Assembly (NCBI GenBank): GCA_013822725.1
Contig: PNKX01000003.1
Span: 124,001 to 188,000, forward strand
DNA from: Pirellula sp.
GTDB lineage: Bacteria > Planctomycetota > Planctomycetia > Pirellulales > Lacipirellulaceae
Direction: 5' to 3'
DNA: 64,000 nt
The notes below the pieces were generated by a model. The model made no database searches. It saw only the letters and a program-made list of their open reading frames with translations, and was not told the DNA's origin. This document shows, piece after piece, positions 18,071 to 27,527 of the stretch (positions are counted from its first letter, which is position 1; every line of letters begins with the position of its first letter). Made by a program: the position numbers and the translations under genes.

Positions 18071-18706
18071 ATGACTGTCCGGCTCTTAATCGCTGACGAC
18101 CATGCGGTTATTCGCGCCGGCTTGCGCAGTTTGCTGGCGGACGTCCGCGACATCGAGATCTTGGGAGACGCCGCCGACGGTGACGAGGCACTCCGCCTCG
18201 CCCGCCGTCATCGCCCTGACGTCATTCTGCTTGATGTGAGAATGCCCGGCGTCGACGGCCTCGGCGTCCTCAGCCAGCTCCGTTCCGAACTTCCCGGCGG
18301 AGCCATCGTGATGTTCAGCTCGTACGACAACCCCACCTATATTGCCCGCGCCGTCGCCTTAGGCGCCGCCGGCTATTTGGTGAAGAACGCCAGCCGAGAA
18401 GAAATCGTCGCCGCTATCCGCCGCGCCGCGGCCGGCGACATGCTCTGGTCGCGCGAAGGGCTCCGCCGCGTCGCCGGCGCGCTCTCCACGCCGCGGGCCA
18501 CCATCGACTTCGACGCCCCGCTCACCCGCCGCGAAGGCGAAGTCCTCCGCCAGCTCGCTCTCGGCCTCAGTAACAAAGAGATCGCTCAGGCCCTCGACAT
18601 CAGCTACGAGACGGTCAAAGAACACGTCCAGCACATCCTGCGCAAGCTCGGCGTCGCCGACCGCACGCAAGCCGCCGTCTGGGCGGTACGCAAGGGAATC
18701 GCGTAA
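18071..18706 (+). CDS. NarL/FixJ-family response regulator
   Basis: The 211-aa protein has a receiver domain (residues 1-120; acidic pair DD9-10, phospho-acceptor Asp55 in VILLDVRMPG, Lys in GYLVKNAS) and a LuxR-type helix-turn-helix C-terminus (LTRREGEVLRQLALGLSNKE, then SYETVKEHVQHILRKLGV). No histidine kinase is adjacent, so it is an orphan. It converges on the nitrogen island, separated from glnB copy 1 by 49 bases that carry a hairpin. I start at ATG 18071, which begins the receiver fold; an upstream in-frame codon exists. A nitrogen role is not supported by anything but position. Confidence 0.9.
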   Translation: MTVRLLIADDHAVIRAGLRSLLADVRDIEILGDAADGDEALRLARRHRPDVILLDVRMPGVDGLGVLSQLRSELPGGAIVMFSSYDNPTYIARAVALGAAGYLVKNASREEIVAAIRRAAAGDMLWSREGLRRVAGALSTPRATIDFDAPLTRREGEVLRQLALGLSNKEIAQALDISYETVKEHVQHILRKLGVADRTQAAVWAVRKGIA

Positions 18707-18711
18707 TCGAT

Positions 18712-18752
18712 CCGGGAGGGCGAGGCTCCCGCCGAGCCGCCGCATGGCGCGG
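18712..18752. repeat. GC-rich hairpin between convergent genes
   Basis: The sequence GGGAGGGCGAGGCTCCCGCC and following GAGCCGCCGCATGGCGCGGC form nested stems. It stands between the convergent NarL-type regulator and glnB copy 1, so it may end transcription from both sides, but no T-run follows. Confidence 0.45.
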
Positions 18753-18755
18753 CCT

Positions 18756-19148
<393 letters not shown>

Positions 19149-19162
19149 TCAAACGCACCCCC

Positions 19163-19188
19163 GGACTGGTCGCTTAAGCGACCAGTCC
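19163..19188. repeat. 26-bp perfect palindrome, copy 2
   Basis: Identical in all 26 bases to the palindrome at 2088-2113 (half-site GGACTGGTCGCTT). It lies 69 bases upstream of the glnB copy 1 start, between it and glnB copy 2. Confidence 0.9.
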
Positions 19189-19293
19189 GAACCCTCGCTT
19201 GACCAGCCGTGCACCGAATTATACCCGTCACGCCCAATTAGGCGCACCCCCTCATGTCCGCCATATCCTCGCGACACCATCCTCCCCGCATTT

Positions 19294-19326
19294 CCTTAGC
19301 GAATCTTGGCATCCTTGGCGGTTCAA
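19294..19326. repeat. Short degenerate heptad repeat
   Basis: TTTCCTTAGCGAATCTTGGC followed by ATCCTTGGCGGTTCAAA matches the right-hand half of the repeat at 16200-16232. It is a partial, decayed member of the family. Confidence 0.6.
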
Positions 19327-19414
19327 AATCTTCAACGCTCCATCAATAAAAAGAGGGATGACGCCCGCAATTTGGAATCGCGGACGCATCCCTCTATTTA
19401 ACTGAATCTCAATG

Positions 19415-19501
19415 CAGCCCCCGGCTCCGCCGGGGGGTCGGTCACCATACCGGTAGGCGTCGTCCTACGTCGCGCTACCCCCTGGCGGAGCCAGGGGCTG
19501 A
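19415..19501 (+). repeat. Double-hairpin repeat, copy C
   Basis: First hairpin GCCCCCGGCTCCGCCGGGGG, linker CCATACCGGTAGGCGTCGTC, second hairpin CCCCCTGGCGGAGCCAGGGG. It lies just downstream of glnB copy 2 (stop at 19528, minus strand) and before glnB copy 1, so it may separate the transcripts of the two PII genes. Confidence 0.9.
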
Positions 19502-19527
19502 AAATACACGACGATAGGCGACGTAAG

Positions 19528-19878
<351 letters not shown>

Positions 19879-19926
19879 CTATAGGGAGAACATGTGGTTT
19901 GTTGGAAAAGGCGGGAGCCTCGAGTC

Positions 19927-19981
19927 GCGAGTTTCGAGAGGGGAATGACAGCGACGCCGTTCCGCCAACTCGAAACTCGCT
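19927..19981. repeat. Inverted repeat between amt copy 1 and glnK
   Basis: CGAGTTTCGAG and its exact reverse complement CTCGAAACTCG face each other about 30 bases apart, inside the 133-base amt-glnK gap. A hairpin here could lower read-through from amt into glnK. No T-run follows. Confidence 0.55.
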
Positions 19982-19999
19982 CCTCACAACTCATAACTC

Positions 20000-21571
20000 C
20001 TAGGAGAAGATGTAACCTTCTTCGCCATGCTCGTTCTGGTCCAAGCCGATCATTTCGCCTTGTTCCGCGACGCGGAGGCCCATGAGGACTTCGATCACTT
20101 TCAGAATGATGAAGGTCCCTACGATGCTGAAGATCCAAGTGATGCCCACGGCAACCACTTGCCCCGTCAGCACGCTGCCGCCTTCAAGCAGGCCGAGCTT
20201 CTCGCCGCCGTCGATGTCCCAAGCCGCCCGGGTCGCGAAGACGCCGGTCAGCACAGCGCCCAAGGTTCCGCCGACGCCGTGCACGCCGAAGGCGTCCAGC
20301 GAGTCGTCGTAGCCCATGGCGCCCTTGAGCTTGCTGCACGCGATCGCACAGACCAAGCCGCCCGCCAAGCCGATGATGATCGCCGGCATGACGTTGACGA
20401 AACCGGCGCCCGGCGTGATGCACACGAGGCCTGCCACGCAACCCGAGGCGGCGCCCAGCACCGTCGGCTTGCCGTGCGTTAGCCATTCGTAGCCCACCCA
20501 CGCCAGCAGGCCAGCTGCGGCGGAGAAGTGGGTCGTCGCGAAGGCGCTGGCGGCCAACTCGTCGCTCGCCAGTTCGCTGCCGGCGTTGAAGCCGAACCAA
20601 CCGCACCACAACATCGCGGCGCCCAGCACCGTGTACGTCAGGTTGTGCGGACGCATATCGTCGTGGCCGAAGCCCTTACGCTTGCCGATCACCAAGGCGC
20701 AGATCAAGGCCGAAACGCCCGAGCTGATGTGCACCACCGTACCGCCGGCGAAGTCGAGAGCACCGCCCTTGATCGCGTGATCCGAATTAAACGCCAAGAT
20801 GCCGCCGTCCCACACCCAGTGGCACAACGGGCAGTAGATGAAGGTTCCCCACAAGATCGAGAACACGACCATCGAGCTGAACTTCATCCGCTCGGCGAAG
20901 GCGCCGCAGATGAGGGCAGGGGTGATGATGAAGAACATCCCTTGGAACAGCATGTGAACGAGCGTCGGAATGACGCCGGTCATCGGCGTCGTCGGCGCGC
21001 CGGCCGAATCGTCCCACACGCGCTGGACGTTCTTCATGAACAGGTATTCGTCATTGCCGATGTAGGCGCCGCTGCCGCCAAAGGCGAGGCTGTAGCCGTA
21101 GAGGGCCCACAGGATCGTCATCAAGCCCATGAGGAAGATGCACTGCATCATCACGCCCAGCACGTTCTTCTTGCGGACCAAACCGCCGTAGAACATCGCG
21201 AGGCCCGGGGCCGTCATGAACAGCACCAACACGCAGCTCGTCAGCATCCAGGAGATGTGGCCAGCCAGAGCGGCGACGTCGGCCTTGCCGGAGACGCTTT
21301 CCAGGGTCAGCGGCTCTTCGGCTGCGGCTTCGGTGGCCGCTGCCTCTTCAGCAGCCGCTTCCGTGGCGGCCGGGTCTTGAGCAGCGGTGGCGGGAGCAGC
21401 AGCGTCGTCCGCCGCCTCCTCCACGACCACTGCCTCTTCCTCGACAACCGCAGCTTCTTGAGCCCAAGTCGTCCGCGGCGTCGCAGCGACAAGCGAAGCC
21501 AATAGCAGCAGGGAAAGCATCCCCCGCCATGGCCCTCGCGCGTGATGAGACCACTGGTTCGTACAACCCAT
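20000..21571 (-). CDS. amt: Ammonium transporter Amt, copy 1
   Basis: The 523-aa protein conducts ammonium across the inner membrane. A signal peptide (ending TPRTTWAQ) leads to an acidic Ala/Glu-rich linker of about 50 residues, then the Amt core of 11 TM helices: APGLAMFYGGLVRKKNVL, the family signature DFAGGTVVHISSGVSALI with the pore His, and DAFGVHGVGGTLGAVLTG with the second pore His. The ATG at 21571 is preceded by GGGAG. A sigma-54-type promoter lies at 21841-21856. PII copy 2 follows. The acidic linker is unusual for Amt and is shared with copy 2. Confidence 0.94.
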   Translation of the reverse strand: MGCTNQWSHHARGPWRGMLSLLLLASLVAATPRTTWAQEAAVVEEEAVVVEEAADDAAAPATAAQDPAATEAAAEEAAATEAAAEEPLTLESVSGKADVAALAGHISWMLTSCVLVLFMTAPGLAMFYGGLVRKKNVLGVMMQCIFLMGLMTILWALYGYSLAFGGSGAYIGNDEYLFMKNVQRVWDDSAGAPTTPMTGVIPTLVHMLFQGMFFIITPALICGAFAERMKFSSMVVFSILWGTFIYCPLCHWVWDGGILAFNSDHAIKGGALDFAGGTVVHISSGVSALICALVIGKRKGFGHDDMRPHNLTYTVLGAAMLWCGWFGFNAGSELASDELAASAFATTHFSAAAGLLAWVGYEWLTHGKPTVLGAASGCVAGLVCITPGAGFVNVMPAIIIGLAGGLVCAIACSKLKGAMGYDDSLDAFGVHGVGGTLGAVLTGVFATRAAWDIDGGEKLGLLEGGSVLTGQVVAVGITWIFSIVGTFIILKVIEVLMGLRVAEQGEMIGLDQNEHGEEGYIFS

Positions 21572-21840
21572 TGCGACACTCCCACAGAACAGAGGAAAGG
21601 ATGCTCGTTCCAGCGACTGCGCTGGAGATAAACGGAGCCGAACCCTCGGCGGAGAGCCCAACGGCTATCCCGGCGCGGCGAATCCGCGCACCGCAGAACT
21701 AGGCGCAATGGAGAATTCCGTGCGACGCGAGCGCGACGCTCCCCAAGTAACGCAAGGTCCCCTTCGAGAGTCCGCCTGGACGCTTTTTCGAGGTATCTTC
21801 CGGCACAACCCTGCCGGTGTATTTCGACGACCCTCGTGAT

Positions 21841-21856
21841 AGCAAGGGCCGTGCCA
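21841..21856 (-). promoter_or_regulatory. Sigma-54 (-24/-12) promoter of amt copy 1
   Basis: On the minus strand the sequence is TGGCACGGCCCTTGCT, a near-perfect match to TGGCACG-N4-TTGCA/T with GG and GC exactly 10 bases apart. It lies 270 bases upstream of the amt copy 1 start and in the right direction. Sigma-54 control of amt-glnK is established in many bacteria through NtrC. Confidence 0.82.
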
Positions 21857-21889
21857 TGATACGGCGAGCAACGGAAAATGCGCGCTACT

Positions 21890-21903
21890 GATTTGCGCAA
21901 ATC
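21890..21903. promoter_or_regulatory. Palindrome upstream of sigma-54 promoter, possible activator site
   Basis: GATTTGCGCAAATC is a perfect 14-bp palindrome lying 34 bases upstream of the -24 element. It could be a half of an enhancer for an NtrC-type activator, though it differs from the NtrC consensus. Confidence 0.4.
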
Positions 21904-22045
21904 GTTTATGGAGAAGAAATAAAGAAACAATAAAAAAATCGGGGCCGCCCCTGAAGCGCACCCCGATCGAGAGCCCCATGCCCCAATTTTAGGCAAGAGC
22001 AAAACCTCAAGCCGAACTTCCAGGCAGTGCCGAATCGCAGCCCAT

Positions 22046-22396
<351 letters not shown>

Positions 22397-22520
22397 TTAG
22401 GCCAAAGTGTTCGCACAGTTGGTTTGTGATCGAAAGGGAAGCTCCGGCTTGGGCGGCGTCGCGGCCACCCAAACCGGCGAGCATCCTTCCTGGACCCTAC
22501 GAGGGCCAGTGCGATCCCCA

Positions 22521-22557
22521 AGTCGCGGCCGGCCGATCGAAACCGCCGGCCGCGACT
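22521..22557. terminator. Hairpin between amt copy 2 and glnK copy 3
   Basis: AGTCGCGGCCGG and its exact reverse complement CCGGCCGCGACT enclose a 13-base loop, starting 11 bases past the amt copy 2 stop. No T-run follows on the minus strand, so it may act as an mRNA-stability or partial termination hairpin rather than a full terminator. Confidence 0.5.
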
Positions 22558-22568
22558 CAGCGTCAACG

Positions 22569-24350
22569 TCAGACATGAGGGGCCGGCATGAAGTCCGGGT
22601 AACCCGTCGCGCCCATCTCAGCCATATCGAGACCATCCTTCTCGACGTCGGCGGGCACCCGCATCGGCGTGATCAGGTTGCTGATCTTAAACAGGATGAA
22701 CGAAGCCACCGCTCCGAACACCAGCACTGTCACGGCGCTGAGGGCTTGGGCCATCAACTGAGACGAGTCGCCGTAGAAGAGTCCACGCACGCCGTCGGTC
22801 AGCACGCCGTCCGAATCGAGCGTCGCGTCCCATTTCTCGCGCACGACCCCGTTCCAACCCATCCCGTACTTGCCGTTGGCGAACAGCCCCAGCGACAACA
22901 CGCCCCAAATGCCGTTGACGCCATGCACCGAGATGGCGCCGACCGGATCGTCAATTCCAATCTTGTCCCAGAAGATGACGCTGATCACCACCAACACGCC
23001 GGCGATGCCGCCAATCACCAAGGCAGCCCAACTGTCGATGAACGCACAAGGCGCCGTCACCGCCACGAGGCCGGCCAACATGCCGTTGCAGATCATCGAC
23101 GGATCAGGCTTCATCCCGCGGAGCATCATGTAGAACATGCACGAGATGGCCCCGGCCACGCTGCCGAGCATCGTGTTCACCGCAACCGTTGCCAGCCGCA
23201 GATCGGTGCCGGCGAGCGTCGAGCCGGCGTTGAAGCCGAACCAACCGAACGCGAGCACGAACGTTCCGGCCACCACCATCGGGATGTTGTGACCGGGAAT
23301 TGCCCGCGGCTTGCCGTCGACGTACTTGCCGATGCGCGGGCCGATCAAGATCCCGCCGACCAAGGCAATGATGCCGCCCATGGAGTGGACGACCCCCGAT
23401 CCGGCAAAATCGACCGCTCCATGGCCCAGTCCCCAGTTCTTTCCGGATTGCGCTAACCAGCCGCCGCCCCACACCCAGTGGGCGTAAATACAGTACGGCA
23501 ACGCGATCCACAGGCCGAATAGGATGAAGTTCTTCCAAGCCCACCTCTCCGCCAGCGTCCCTGTCGGAATGGTAGCCGTCGTGTCCATGAACACCATCAT
23601 GAAGAAGAACAACGTCATGATGCTGACGTCGTCCAGGTTGTTCAGGAAGAAGCCCTCGGTGCCGATGATGCCGAACGTCTTGGCGTCGGCCCCTTCGCCC
23701 GTCGTGATCGAGAACCCGCTGTCGAGCGCGACCGTGCCCGGGCCGATTGGCGAGTACCACCCCGGCGCCACCGGAGCGTTCCACCAATTGCCCCAGCCAA
23801 TGCCGAAGCCGTACACCCAAAACGCTAGACAACCGAGCGGATAAATCATGAGATTCATCGCGGACGTATGGGCCGAATTCTTCGCCCGGCACAAACCGGT
23901 TTCGACCATCATGAACCCAGCCTGCATGAACATGACCAGCGCCGCGCAGAGCACGACCCACATCACGTTGATCGAAAACAGATTGTGGGAGATGCGATCG
24001 TAGAGCTTGTCGGGAGTCATTTCGGCCGGTGCGCCGTCGCCCACTGGACCAGCGCTAGGCGTCGTCCAGTAGCCAGCCGCACCGCCGCCGGCGTCGGGCC
24101 ACGCGCCCCCTTCCGCTGCGGGAGCAAGATAGGTCGGCGCCGGAGCCGCTTCCTCCGTCGCAGGTTCTTCCGCAGCCGGCGCCTCGGCGGTTTCTTCAAC
24201 CGTCTCTTCTTCGACTTCAGCTACCGCAGCTTCTTGCGCGAAGATCGGCCGCGCCGTCGCGCAGAACAACACTGCGAGCCCTAGCGCGAAACCGATCATC
24301 GGTCGCCAGCGTGCGCGCAAAACAACCCGCGTTCGGAGGATTAACCCCAT
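22569..24350 (-). CDS. amt: Ammonium transporter Amt, copy 2
   Basis: The 593-aa protein is longer than copy 1 and of a different Amt subgroup. A signal peptide (ending ARPIFAQ) and an acidic Glu/Ala-rich, Pro-containing linker of about 90 residues precede the channel core. Core marks: MFMQAGFMMVETGLCRAKNS, DFAGSGVVHSMGGIIALVGG with the first pore His, GWFGFNAGSTLAGTD and GAISVHGVNGIWGVLSLG with the second pore His. The ATG at 24350 (GGAGCG upstream) starts the signal peptide. A sigma-54-type promoter lies at 24520-24535 and PII copy 3 follows. Confidence 0.94.
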   Translation of the reverse strand: MGLILRTRVVLRARWRPMIGFALGLAVLFCATARPIFAQEAAVAEVEEETVEETAEAPAAEEPATEEAAPAPTYLAPAAEGGAWPDAGGGAAGYWTTPSAGPVGDGAPAEMTPDKLYDRISHNLFSINVMWVVLCAALVMFMQAGFMMVETGLCRAKNSAHTSAMNLMIYPLGCLAFWVYGFGIGWGNWWNAPVAPGWYSPIGPGTVALDSGFSITTGEGADAKTFGIIGTEGFFLNNLDDVSIMTLFFFMMVFMDTTATIPTGTLAERWAWKNFILFGLWIALPYCIYAHWVWGGGWLAQSGKNWGLGHGAVDFAGSGVVHSMGGIIALVGGILIGPRIGKYVDGKPRAIPGHNIPMVVAGTFVLAFGWFGFNAGSTLAGTDLRLATVAVNTMLGSVAGAISCMFYMMLRGMKPDPSMICNGMLAGLVAVTAPCAFIDSWAALVIGGIAGVLVVISVIFWDKIGIDDPVGAISVHGVNGIWGVLSLGLFANGKYGMGWNGVVREKWDATLDSDGVLTDGVRGLFYGDSSQLMAQALSAVTVLVFGAVASFILFKISNLITPMRVPADVEKDGLDMAEMGATGYPDFMPAPHV

Positions 24351-24519
24351 GCCTTCGCTCCCAATAGACAACAATAAGAAGGACGCCCATCCAGCGCGAA
24401 TGCTGGAAACAACAAGTATTCCGCCTACCGGCCGAGCGCAGTCATGCGCCGCGCCGATCTTGTGCCTTGAATTGCAGAATCCGCCTTGGCTACAGGCAAC
24501 GTCGCTTACCATCGCCAAT

Positions 24520-24535
24520 GGCAACGCGCGTACCA
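24520..24535 (-). promoter_or_regulatory. Sigma-54 (-24/-12) promoter of amt copy 2
   Basis: Minus strand TGGTACGCGCGTTGCC keeps GG and GC at the required 10-base spacing and matches TGGCACG-N4-TTGC in all but one scored base. It lies 170 bases upstream of amt copy 2. The AT-rich stretch 24660-24775 further upstream contains GTGCAAGCAC and could carry enhancer sites. Confidence 0.7.
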
Positions 24536-24780
24536 AACAGACGGCGCCGTGAGAAGCTGTAGCGATTTACTCGCAACTGCCGTGAGTACGGTTACTTAGA
24601 AGCGGAACTCGCTGAAGTCCGCGGGGAAAGCGCCGGCCGTGTTCCTGCCGGCTTTCATTGCGTAATGTGCAAGCACTCTATGCAAATTTATATAATCTTA
24701 ATCACATCCGGCCGTTTACTTATAGATTATTAATCACGCGGAATTCACGACTAGAACATCTATTTTATTGCCGCTGAGAA

Positions 24781-25479
24781 TCACTCGACCGCCAACCGAT
24801 ACCCCACCCCTTGCTCGGTCAGCAGGTACCGCGGCTGCGCCGGCTCCAGCTCGATCTTCCGCCGCAATCCGGCCATGAAGACGCGCAAGTGCTGCACGCC
24901 TTCGATCCGCTTCGGCCCCCAGACCTCGCTCAGCAGAAACTGATGCGTCAGCACTTTGCCGGCGTGCTTCGCCAACGTCAGCAGCAGCTTGTGCTCCAGC
25001 CGGGTCAGCCGCACTTCGTCGCCGTTCACTCGCACGCGTCGCGTGGCGAGATCAATCTGCAGCTCCCCGCTCGAAAACAGCGGCGACGCCTCTCCCTGAC
25101 GGCTCGCCGAGTGGCGAAACGCCACTTGAATCCGCGCCAGCAATTCCCCCGTGCTGAACGGCTTCGTCAGGTAATCATCCGCCCCGTTCGTCAGCGCCAA
25201 GATCTTCTGCTTGTCTTGATCCCGCACCGACACGACGATGATCGGAACCTGCAGCCACTCCCGCAGCCGGCGAATCACTTCCTGACCATCCATGTCAGGC
25301 AGCCCCAAATCGAGCAGAATCAAATCCGGCGGCGACTCCACCGCGGCTTGAATGGCCTCCTCGCCGCTGGCGGCTTCGGCCAGGCGATAGGACGCCCCAG
25401 TCAGAAACGTCCGCAGAAAGCGCCGCATTGGCGCTTCGTCCTCAATGATCAGCACCAACGGCGACGGCGCAAGCGACAC
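24781..25479 (-). CDS. kdpE: OmpR-family response regulator, KdpE-like
   Basis: The 232-aa protein has a receiver domain (Asp57 in LILLDLGLPDMDG, Lys in YLTKPFS) and an OmpR winged-helix domain (LTRLEHKLLLTLAKHAGKVL, YLLTEQGVGYRLAVE). PNRMRRFLRTFL-like spacing and the RLEH segment are typical of KdpE, which turns on the Kdp potassium pump. It starts at GTG 25479 with GGAAGG upstream, 14 bases after the stop of its partner kinase. No kdpFABC gene is in the window, so the target operon is elsewhere or the pair has another job. Confidence 0.87.
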   Translation of the reverse strand: MSLAPSPLVLIIEDEAPMRRFLRTFLTGASYRLAEAASGEEAIQAAVESPPDLILLDLGLPDMDGQEVIRRLREWLQVPIIVVSVRDQDKQKILALTNGADDYLTKPFSTGELLARIQVAFRHSASRQGEASPLFSSGELQIDLATRRVRVNGDEVRLTRLEHKLLLTLAKHAGKVLTHQFLLSEVWGPKRIEGVQHLRVFMAGLRRKIELEPAQPRYLLTEQGVGYRLAVE

Positions 25480-25493
25480 GGGTAAACCTTCCG

Positions 25494-27041
25494 CTAATAA
25501 CGGTGATGCGCCGCCTCCTCTTCCAGCCTAATCGGCGGGGCGCCCGCCCGGCAAGGCAAACTAATCACAAACTCCGCTCCCCCTTCCGGCCGGTTGCGGG
25601 CCCGAATCGTCCCTCCATGGGCCGTCACCATGCCGCGGCAGATGGCCAGCCCTAACCCCATCCCCCGCCGACCGTCCGCCACTTTCGTCGAACCCCGCAC
25701 GAATTTCTCGAAAATCGCTTCCTCGCGACCCGCCGGAATCCCGGGCCCGTCGTCCGCGATCACGATCTTCCGACAATCCGACTCCTGCACGCCCCAAATC
25801 GCGATCCGGCTCCCCGGCGGCGTATAACGAACGGCGTTGCTCAACAAGTTCGCTAGGACCTGAACGATCAAGTCGCCCGCCGCCCAGAGCAGCGGAAAGT
25901 CCTCCGGAATCTTGATCCGTACTTCGTGACCGGCCAATTCGCGACGCAGTCGCGACAGCGCGACGCCAACCAATTCCTCGAGCACATGCCACTCGCACTC
26001 CGGCGCCAGCGCTCCCGAATTCAACCGCCCCATGTCGAGCAGATTGTCGACCTGTCGGCCCAGCTGCCGCGCCTCGTCGACGATGGTCTCCAGCGCCTCG
26101 CCGACTTCCGAGAGTCGGCGATCTCCCGCTTCGTCGAGCAATCCCTGCGTCGTCACCGAGATCGTCGCCAGCGGTGAACGCAAATCATGCGAGATCGAGG
26201 TAAACAGCGAATTTCGCAGTTGCTCCGTCTCGACCTGCATTTGCGCCTGATGCGCCTCGGCCATCGATTGATCGCGTTCCAACGACAAGGCAATGAGATT
26301 CGCGTAGGTTTCCAGCATGCGACGTTCTTCCGCTTCCAAAAACCGGCCTTGCTCCCGCGGACGTACGCCGAGTACGCCAATCGTGCGCAGGACGCCCTGC
26401 ATCGCCACAAACGTTTCCGTCGTCTCTCCGCTCGCCTCGTTCTCGCGACCGTTGAGGCTCGTCGCGGCGGCCGCCTGCAAGGCGAGCGCCGAATCCTGCC
26501 CCATCGCGTTCCCTCCGCCGTACGCCAACCGCAAGTTCTCTGAAGAATCTTGCAAAAAGAGGGTCGCTTCGCCGTCAAACGTATCCGCAACGATGCTTCC
26601 CGCTGCATTGACCAGGGGCGTGGTCCCAGAAAGCTGCCCCAGTTCGCGCGTCATCAAATACAACTGCGCCGTGCGACGCTCTTGGAGTTGCGTCGCTTTC
26701 AACTCCGCCCGCAGCCGACTTGTCAGTTCGCTGATCAGCCAGCCGATGGCCACCATCACCCCCAACGTGATGACGTATTGCGAGTCGATCATCGCAAACG
26801 CGAACACCGGCGGCACAAAGAAGAAGCTGTACGACGCCACGCTTAGCGCGATCGCCGCCAGCGCTGGCCCATGCCCGAACTTCGCCGCCGTGAGGGCCAC
26901 CCCCGCCATGAAGATCATGACGACGTTCGCTTCAGTCAGTTCCCACCAATGGCTGACGCCGCCCAGCACCGTACACGCTGCGACGATTCCTAGCGCAGCA
27001 AGATAGTCGGGAACCCAATGATGGCGGCGTGGCAAAAGCAT
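25494..27041 (-). CDS. KdpD-like sensor histidine kinase lacking the KdpD N-terminal domain
   Basis: The 515-aa kinase begins with the four-TM DUF4118 block of KdpD (YLAALGIVAACTVLGGVSHW to GVMVAIGWLISELTSRLR), then a GAF-like domain (about residues 145-275), a HisKA helix with SISHDLRSPLA, and a HATPase domain (NLLSNAVRYTPPG, DDGPGIP, GMGLGLAI). KdpD of E. coli is about 890 residues; here the roughly 380-residue N-terminal KdpD/Usp region is entirely absent. Start ATG 27041 is best-placed, but GTG/ATG 27077 is possible. With kdpE it forms one operon. Confidence 0.88.
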   Translation of the reverse strand: MLLPRRHHWVPDYLAALGIVAACTVLGGVSHWWELTEANVVMIFMAGVALTAAKFGHGPALAAIALSVASYSFFFVPPVFAFAMIDSQYVITLGVMVAIGWLISELTSRLRAELKATQLQERRTAQLYLMTRELGQLSGTTPLVNAAGSIVADTFDGEATLFLQDSSENLRLAYGGGNAMGQDSALALQAAAATSLNGRENEASGETTETFVAMQGVLRTIGVLGVRPREQGRFLEAEERRMLETYANLIALSLERDQSMAEAHQAQMQVETEQLRNSLFTSISHDLRSPLATISVTTQGLLDEAGDRRLSEVGEALETIVDEARQLGRQVDNLLDMGRLNSGALAPECEWHVLEELVGVALSRLRRELAGHEVRIKIPEDFPLLWAAGDLIVQVLANLLSNAVRYTPPGSRIAIWGVQESDCRKIVIADDGPGIPAGREEAIFEKFVRGSTKVADGRRGMGLGLAICRGMVTAHGGTIRARNRPEGGAEFVISLPCRAGAPPIRLEEEAAHHRY

Positions 27042-27527
27042 GGCTAGCGCCGATTGTAATCGGCCCGCTCCGCCCACGCGCGAAAACGCTTACTGCCCGC
27101 ACGCCCCGTCAACGGGTAAGTTTTGGCCGCGCCGCTAGTTTAATGTCGCCGAAAATTCTCTTGAGGTTCATTGCAGAAAATGGCCACCTGACCCGCTACA
27201 GTGAACAGCCGGGCTGCGACTTCATGCCACGGTCCCCGTTCGGTCGTTACTGAATACTTCAGTACGCAATCCTTCATTTCACCATGCCACTCAACGCATT
27301 CCTCGCCAGTTGCCAGCAGTTCAAAAGCGACCGCCGACGACTGACGCGACAAGCCGTCGCCCTGACGCTAATCGCAACCTCAACGCCAAAGCCAACTTAA
27401 GACTAGTGTCGCCAAAAATGAAAAAGACGACACCCACGACAACACGACACGAAGGACGTCACCAGTCACCAGCATCCAGCAACGGACAACTGACAACCGA
27501 CAACTGACCACTCTATAATCACGCTCC
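27042..27527. other. Intergenic region with a short repeat
   Basis: 486 bases between the divergent kinase and AAA-protein genes. Positions 27482-27512 read ACGGACAACTGACAACCGAC and AACTGACCAC, members of the repeat seen at 43685-43759. A 70-codon frame on the minus strand (27140-27352) has no ribosome site or family. The rest should hold the two promoters. Confidence 0.5.

Noticed and set aside
24660..24775. AT-rich tract with GTGCAAGCAC as an NtrC enhancer
   Set aside because: Only half resembles the NtrC consensus, so it is mentioned but not called as a site.
27140..27352. 70-codon frame on the minus strand between the KdpD-like kinase and AAA protein genes
   Set aside because: No ribosome site, no family, and it lies in a divergent promoter region; composition is only moderately protein-like.
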